A stretch of 64,000 nt of DNA from Luzula sylvatica (lineage: Eukaryota; Streptophyta; Magnoliopsida; Poales; Juncaceae): the NCBI GenBank assembly GCA_946800325.1, contig OX326957.1:23623554-23687553 (forward strand), given 5' to 3'. Made by a program: the position numbers and the translations under genes. A model generated the notes under the pieces. That model was not told where the DNA came from. It saw nothing but the letters and a program-made list of their open reading frames with translations, and ran no database searches. Position 1 is the first letter of the stretch. Each line of letters starts with the position of its first letter. Of this stretch, positions 57,442 through 64,000 are shown one piece after another.

Positions 57442-60183
57442 ATGGCTGACATGGCCATTTTTGCGGCTCTTAAAGCACTTGGTAGTGCTTTGGCTGATGA
57501 AATTGCGAAGCTTGCTACTTTGCAAACTTCAGAATTGTTGTCAATGTTTTTAGAGCTCAATTCTAGAATGGAAGAAATCAGAAGAGAACTTTGTGTGATG
57601 CAAGTTTTTCTTGATGAAATAAATACAAATGATCGAAATAACAGAACTTTCGATGCATGGCTGATGGAAGTACGGAACCTGGCATATCATATTCAGGATA
57701 TCGTGGATGAATTTTTGTACTTATCGAATAACAATGAGAACGGAGGAATACGGTCTTATGTGAAAAGACTCTTCCGAGAACCTTCTTTGCTCCCGTTTAA
57801 ACGAATCGCTTCTCAGTTACAGTCAGCAGAGAAAAATCTTAAGAATCTATCAGAGACGAGAAATAGGTGGGTCTCAAACACAATTGGACTTTATAAGAAA
57901 CCACATTATTCCACTGGATGCTCGCAACATGCAGCAATTTCTACCCATTTCATCGATGATGATGAACTCGTAGGAGTCGAAAAAAAATAGGGCAATGTTA
58001 ACGGGCTTGCTAAATTCTGATGAACTAGAACTCTCCATCTTATCTGTTTGGGGGATGGGTGGCTTGGGAAAAACTACGTTGGTTACCAACGTTTTTAAAA
58101 AAGAAAAAAACATATTTGATTGCCACGCTTGGGTTTCGATCTCTCAGACATACACAATTGATCATATTATACAAAATTTGATCGTTGAAATTTGTGAGAG
58201 TGAGAACAGAGTTCCCATTAATACAACCACCATGGATATTAGAAAATTAAAAGAAATCCTAAGGGAAATCTTGAAAGAGAAGAGGTACCTAATCATATTA
58301 GATGATATTTGGGATACGAAGGGATTTTATGATATACGCAATGCACTTGTTGATAACCATAAAGGAAGTAGAGTCGTTATTACTAGTAGAATTGCAGAGG
58401 TAGCTTTCATAGCACCGGAAAAGTATAGGTTCGAGTTAATGCCCCTAGAAAAAAGTGAATCATGGGAGCTATTTTGTAGAAAGGCATTTCAAGTCGAAAC
58501 AAACCACAAGTGTCCCCCTCACTTGGAGAAGTGGGCAAAAGAGATTGGTTCTAGGTGCAAAGGTTTACCGCTTGCTCTCGTGTCTATAGGTGGCTTGTTG
58601 TCCTTGCGAGAGAAGAGCGAAATCGAATGGAAACGAGTTCATGATCAACTTAGTTGGGAGATAGAACATAACCCGAGTTTTGACCACCTGAGAAATATTC
58701 TAAATCTAAGCTTTAACTATCTTCCTAGAAACCTAAAAAATTGTTTTTTATATTGTTGTTTGTTCCCGGAAGACCATCTTATTGCAAGAAAAAAAATTAT
58801 TAGGTTGTGGATCGCAGAGGGCTTTATAGAAGAAAGGGGATTAAGCACATTAGAAGAAGTGGCTGAAGGATATATGGTAGAGCTCGTACGCTGTAGTATG
58901 TTACAATTGGTAGAGAAAAATTATTTTGGTAGGATAAAGAGATGCCGAATGCATGATACGTTGCGGGAGTTGGCATTATCTGTATGCATGAATGACAATT
59001 TTGGGTTAGTGCACGAGGATAACAAGAATGTCGTCGTTGATACAACTGCGCGTCGGCTCTCTGTAGTAAAACTGGGCAATGAAACTAAGTGTGACGAAAA
59101 TCTTTCACAATTGCGGACCTTTTTCTCATTCGACTCTTTCATGCTCTCATCTCCCTTGCTATCTTCGATCTTACTCCATTCTATGTATCTTTCCGTTTTA
59201 GATTTAGAAGGATTGCCAGTTGAAACATTGCCCGAAACAATTGGAGATTTATTCAATCTTCGCTATTTGGGTCTGCGGAGTACGAAAGTGAAGTCTCTGC
59301 CAAATTCAATTGAGAGGCTTCGCAATTTACAAACTCTAGATCTCGAGTTCTCCAAGATAGAAAAGCTACCTGATGGTATAGCAAAGCTCACAAAGTTACG
59401 GCACCTCTTCGCTGAGGTAGTGATTGATGCTGAATATTTATTATTTCGGTGTTGTTCTGGAATCTATGCTCCGGATGGCGTATTCAATTTTAAAGACTTG
59501 CAAACTCTACAAGCATTAGAAGCAAACACCGAGGTGGTTAAAAAATTAGGAAATTTGAACCAATTGAGAAGTTTTCGAATATACAATGTGAAAGAAAGTT
59601 TTCGAATATACAATGTAAAAAATTAGGAAATAAGATGCCATTTCTTTATTTTTTAAATATTAATGCAAGTAGCGAGAACGGGTTTCTCCTATTGGAACAT
59701 TTGAAACCACCACCTACCCAGCTTTTGAAGTTGCATCTCCGGGGGCGGCTAGAAGAAACTATATTTGAATCCCCGTTATTCCAAATTTCTGGTAAAAACT
59801 TCCAGTCATTATATCTCCATTGGTCTCGACTGCAGAATGATCCTCTCCCATCTCTTTCTTGTTTATCGAGCTTAACGTTCTTACACCTCAACAGAACATA
59901 TGTTGGGCAACGACTAGTCTTTCGTGCTGGATGGTTCCCTAAATTAAAAATTTTGATCTTTCTACAATTGCCTTCTCTGATTCAAGTGGAGATGGAGAAG
60001 GGCACCATGATGGGCTTGGAACGGATTAATTTGAAGCATATGAAACAATTCGAGGAGATCCCAAATGGCATGGAACAAATCAAATCCCTTAAATATGTAT
60101 ATTGTGAAGATCTTTCGCCTAATTTTTGGGGGTCGAAGAAAGGACTCTATAAACTTGAGCATTTTAGCTTTTATATATGCTAA
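57442..60183 (+). pseudogene. CNL-3: NB-LRR paralogue with frameshift and internal rearrangement
   Basis: The closest relative of CNL-1, with the same start MADMAIFAALKALGS. Frame 1 (57442-57990) encodes the N-terminal domain and stops at a run of eight A (57982-57989), one base longer than in CNL-1. Frame 2 (to 59626) carries an intact P-loop GMGGLGKTT (58052-58078), LIILDDIWD, GLPLA, MHD and the first LRRs. A 27-bp in-frame duplication (59571 and 59598) plus a misplaced copy of aaaaaattaggaaa replaces about 10 codons and brings a TAG. Frame 3 (59635-60183, back in frame 1) encodes the last LRRs to the usual ...FYIC end. Full-length protein cannot be made without recoding. The 3'-UTR donor is also lost, which supports decay. 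Confidence 0.85.
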
Positions 60184-60982
60184 GTCATGAGCATGTAAAT
60201 ACTTGATTGAGATGCAAAGCATGTATTTGTAATCCTTTTTTTGTATATTCTAGCATTTTAATCTTGTATTCATTCTATTAATGTAGTGTTTGTTGTTTCA
60301 TGACATTTCATTACGATATATAAGTTTCGTATGTAATTATTTCTCGAGTTTTTAGATGACCAAAATTGTAGCAAAACTCATTTTGGTTGTGATAATTTGT
60401 ATGTCCTCACAAATACTAGTACTACTAAGGAAAGCAAAGTTAAATCAATATACTTCATTTCATCCTTAATTACTAGTACTTTTTGCATTTGCTGTTTTTT
60501 TTTTTTTTTTTCATTAATGAATAAGCAAATTTATTTACGTGAACATATGCATTACTTCATAGACCAGCAAAATATTCTTGATTATTCATTAATATGACAA
60601 AAATATTGTTCATTTGTTAGTTTTCTGAGCTCTTGGCATTGTTGAAGAATCATGTTGTATTGTTTGCCGTGATTGATGTGACGAGCAATATTCCGTTTCG
60701 TAATTATTTGTTCCAAGTGTTCTTCCAACAAAATTGATTTCTATATCTAAGGTGGGTATTCTGAGTGAAATGTTTTTGGATTCGATACATGAGTGTATCA
60801 TAATAAATTTTGATTCAGCAATGAAAGTATTTATTATCTCATATAATGAACAATTTGCTTCATTAATTTATTATCCAGTGTATGGAACTTTATTTATGTA
60901 TGATCGAACAATGCCAAGAGTTCATCATGTTAATTAAATTTATACATGAGCGTATCTCCAAATTTTACCACGATGTGATGAG
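60184..60982 (+). other. 3' region of CNL-3 and intergenic DNA
   Basis: Homologous to the 3' UTRs of the other copies, but the donor site 35 nt after the stop reads gcatgt instead of gtaagt (60219). The old acceptor region (ttttctgAG at 60628-60629) and distal exon are still recognisable. No other gene is seen. Confidence 0.5.
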
Positions 60983-61001
60983 CAACCGCAACGATATTAT
61001 T

Positions 61002-61748
61002 TTTTTTAAATAGAACCTGGAGCACGAAACGTGTTCTTAGGGCTCTAAATATTATTTAAAGATAAAACATCCATACACGAGATTCATACACAAATACAAC
61101 GAAACAGTCTATAAAACACCAAGATTCTTCCTACAGTAATCCTTAAATCCCCTCACCCTTGTTCATATTTTTGCGTAATTCCAGGAATGTAGTGTGTTCA
61201 TACATTCAGCTTGTATGAGGATTGGCATGCGCCCTTTCTTCTTGAATATCTTATTGTTGCGTTCCTTCCATATAGTCCAATACACAAGCCGCCCATGTTT
61301 TCAAAGGATTCTTCAACGTGTCTGCCGTTGCCGTAAGAGGGAGTCTTCGGATCGTATCCCATGAGGCCAAGGAGTCGTCCCTTAAGCATGGAAGATTGTA
61401 CTTGCTAAAGCATTCCTTGGTGAACTGGCAGTGCACAAAGAGATGCGTTGTTGTTTCCGAGGTTTCGGAGCAGAGGACGCATAAATCATCATGGGTCCAT
61501 CCTCTTTTGGATAGATTTTCTTGTGCCAGAATTCGGTTATGACCCGTTAGCCACGGGAATATTCTTATTTTAATCGGAATATTCAATTTGAATATATGAG
61601 TGGTCCATTCAACCGGAGCGGGTATTTTTTTTCGGGTATTACCCGACCCACGGATATTTTTTTCGGGTATTACCCGCCCCGTTCGGGTCGGATATCCACG
61701 GGTTCGGATTTCTACCCAACCCACATCCCTATATCTGAGTGGTCCATT
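61002..61748 (-). mobile_element. 5'-truncated LINE with zf-RVT fragment
   Basis: A minus-strand L1-type insert flanked by a perfect 19-bp target duplication caaccgcaacgatattatt (60983-61001 and 61749-61767), with a short A tail (T run at 61002). It encodes the zinc-binding domain found after plant LINE reverse transcriptases: KIRIFPWLTGHNRILAQENL, then CVLC...HLFVHC (about 61560-61430). A frameshift near 61275 moves the frame from MEGTQQ* to the expected WKERNNK. Confidence 0.85.
61616..61735. mobile_element. 120-bp insert with 19-bp target duplication, inside the LINE end
   Basis: tgagtggtccattcaaccg is at 61597-61615 and 61736-61754. Between the copies are 120 bp of cgggtattacccg / gggttcgg-type sequence typical of degraded plant TE ends. 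The second copy overlaps the LINE's own right target duplication, so this insertion is younger than the LINE. The long duplication points to a non-LTR mechanism. Confidence 0.6.
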
Positions 61749-61767
61749 CAACCGCAACGATATTATT

Positions 61768-62215
61768 AGCCTAATAACACGGTTGACCAGGCTGAATGGC
61801 GCTACAATTGGCCGAACCCGGTCCACAAGCCCAATCTAAACCCACCTACAACGTACTCACGGACCATCCAAATTCGCCACACAAAAAACCCCAACCAACC
61901 CAGTCGTAATCACAGTGTCGGTCGAAGTCACCTTTTCGAGTGTCAAACTATATATACATGATTGACCCGTTTGGAAACACGATCCCCCATTTTTTTCTCC
62001 GAAACCGCTCCTCTTCGCAAATCTTCATTGAATAGCTCGTATACATACGCTCTCACTTGTGTGTTTGGTTGAGTTGGCGTACCGGAGTTGTTCAACACGT
62101 GTCGAATGAGATTTGTATTATACACCAAAGCATTGTGTCTGAGTCATGCATTGGCATCCGATTCTTTCGGTCTGCCAAGCCAAGGCCAGCCAGATTCGGT
62201 TACCAAAACCGAAAT
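61768..62215. other. GC-richer stretch with promoter-like features, no gene
   Basis: A TATA-like aaactatatatacatg (about 61946) is followed by a leader-like stretch rich in C/T. Possible ATGs open only short frames. It could be an orphaned promoter. I recognise no protein. Confidence 0.25.
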
Positions 62216-62340
62216 ATTTGTGAAATTCATGGCTTGCATGGAATAATACGCCGCATCAACCATAAGCCAAAGCATTGTATCTACATATAAAAAATTGTCA
62301 TGTAAAACATTTGTGAAATTCATGGCTTGCATGGAATAAT
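62216..62340. repeat. 33-bp perfect direct repeat, 92 bp period
   Basis: The unit starting atttgtgaaattcatggctt is at 62216-62248 and 62308-62340. A related pair (aagcattgtgtct / aagcattgtatct) is near 62135 and 62274. Confidence 0.8.
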
Positions 62341-64000
62341 ATATATTGTAATAATAAAATTATATAAAAAGTATAAACATATAAAATTGTAATGTAAAAT
62401 TTTTAATTATTTTTCTATATTCTACATATAAAAAAGAATAACACCGCGACGCGCATAATTATTTTTCTATATTTTACAAGGTGCAAATAGCGTTTTGCTG
62501 TATGCACCGTTCTTGATTCTTTTTGCAACGAATTGCATATAGCGAACAATATATAGTTGCAACATTTTAATAGCGTACAATTTAACAAATATTTGTTTTA
62601 TGTTCATAATATAATACATGATGTGATACTATAATTAGAAGATAGTATCTTAAAATAATCTAAAATAGCTTATATTCGTACAGAAAACTCATTTAGTCGA
62701 TCTGTAACTTTTCAATTAACTTCATTATATTATCTATATGTTTAGCTTAATAATTTTATTCAGAGTTAAAAAAAAAACGAAACCATAACAACAACGTGCA
62801 ATGTTTAGCATCCAATCTAGCTCGTTATATAGAGAACATTTTGCAACATTTATATTGTATTTTTTTCGAAGTTACTCACGCATCCAAACATATTATTTTA
62901 GTATAATTTCTGTACTTTTTAATCCTACAGAATTGGCAAAACTTAAATCAAATGGTATGAATTTCTTGTACGCGCAAAATTTCTGTACATTTATATTGTA
63001 CTTTAATCAAGCTCGACCAATCAACTATTTTCAGATTTAATTGCCAGCTAATGAGCTAACCCATTAAAAATTTCTATTAAAAATTTCTATTAATAAAATT
63101 TAATCAAGGTCAACATAGAGATATCATCATCATTTTCTTTTTCTTCTTTTCTTCTTTTTCTTCTTCCATTAATTACCTAGATCTCAAACAAAATAGAGAA
63201 CATCATCCAAGAAAATAAAAGGTACTCGATTATTTGGTATTGTTTGTCGCTTTATTCGTTACTTATTTATACTGATTTGATCCGGACAAGAACAGGTAAG
63301 TTCATGATTATAGAAGTCAACGGTTTGACATTATTTCTCATTCTTGTTTCATTATAACTCAGGTTCTGAAACTAAATTGTGTTATTCTTGATTTTGGAGA
63401 CCTATCACAATTATTATTATGAAAACTTGAAACTAAAATAGAACTATTATGTCATGTTAGTTCAATTGTGCTGAAAATCTCTTGTAAAAAACACTAGATT
63501 TTGTGAAAAACTGCAGAAAACTCCATTGAATAAATCGTCAATAGCTGAAAATTCACACCCTTGGTTTCTAAAAAGATCTTTATTATAAGAAAATATTTCT
63601 CATTTAGTTTTTACTTTTTAGAATCTCCTTTCTACGAATTCACAAGCACTGTGGACCGTGGTCCTTATTTTTTTCTAAACTCGAATTTGCTTACCAACAA
63701 AGAGATATATCCTCCGTTGTTAGCACCATTAAAGTGTTTTTTCTATTTATTTGAAAAAATGATATTTCTCAATTGAGGAATTTAGAAAATGGAGGCAATT
63801 TTTTGTCTAAGATATTTTATCGAACATTTTGGACATAATATTTAGAAAATATTTTTCTCTATCCATACACCTCTCGTAAAAATAAAGATCTTGCATTGCA
63901 CTACATCTTTTGTGTAGACAATAAAAAACTAATTGATCAAAACATAAATCTATCATAATTATGTTGCACTCTATCTTAGACATTTCATCACACACTTTGA
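62341..64000. other. AT-rich intergenic DNA to the window end
   Basis: No gene supported. About 63120-63420 is a diverged duplicate of 35880-36200, including the CTT-rich run, the acatcatccaagaaaa motif and ggttctgaaactaaat. The rest is featureless. Confidence 0.45.

Noticed and set aside
57442..60183. Reading CNL-3 as a functional gene with introns across the breaks
   Set aside because: The breaks coincide with an extra A in a homopolymer and with a duplication/deletion scar, without usable splice sites. Its paralogue CNL-1 is intronless there.
61251..61826. 191-codon minus frame as a host gene
   Set aside because: Its central part is the LINE zf-RVT domain, while the N-terminal part reads through the 120-bp insert and host DNA beyond the target duplication.
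1..64000. tRNA or rRNA genes
   Set aside because: No cloverleaf or rRNA core seen. The only pol III box A/B pair lies in the SINE copies.

Overview
The window is plant nuclear DNA, most likely from a eudicot. It carries three coiled-coil NB-LRR (CNL, RPM1-like) resistance-gene paralogues on the + strand, plant Ty1/copia elements primed by initiator tRNA-Met, L1-type LINEs, tRNA-derived SINEs, hAT and Mutator-type DNA transposons, and AT-rich intergenic DNA. No bacterial or organellar operon structure is visible. The species cannot be named from sequence alone.

Layout. 0.9-3.6 kb: an intact CNL gene of 912 codons followed by a probable 3'-UTR intron. 4.1-5.9 kb: a tiny retro-insert, a degenerate minisatellite and old TE scraps. 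5.93-29.53 kb: one nest of LTR retrotransposons. Outer element A (TSD TAATT) carries element B of the same non-coding family. B's 3' LTR was hit by the intact, recent copia element C (minus strand, TSD ATTTT). Next to C lies an inverted LTR of the A/B family, making a large hairpin. 29.8-33.1 kb: a Mutator-type element (9-bp TSD) with an 804-bp hAT element (8-bp TSD) inside it. 33.5-35.2 kb: a short non-autonomous LTR element and a SINE. 35.2-40.8 kb: AT-rich intergenic DNA with a 5'-truncated LINE. 40.8-42.9 kb: a second paralogue whose open frame has lost almost the whole NB-ARC domain. 43.4-45.3 kb: a possible Helitron end and gene scraps. 45.3-53.3 kb: about 47 copies of a roughly 171-bp AT-rich satellite with higher-order structure. 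57.4-60.2 kb: a third CNL copy, broken by a +1 frameshift and a later rearrangement. 61.0-61.8 kb: a truncated LINE whose own target duplication was later invaded.

How the parts relate. The three CNL copies share orientation, a probable acceptor of a 5'-UTR intron 57-65 nt before the ATG, and a 3'-UTR intron site exactly 35 nt after the stop, so they come from tandem duplication. Their fates differ: one intact, one NB-ARC-less but open, one pseudogene. Everything between them is transposon or satellite expansion, and the order of insertions can be read from target-site duplications.

Most worth following up: the open CC-LRR protein without a nucleotide-binding domain, the conserved sub-50-nt 3'-UTR intron, the 171-bp satellite island inside a resistance-gene cluster with a TATA box facing into it, and the A/B retrotransposon family, whose two separately inserted copies share the same disabling stop codon.
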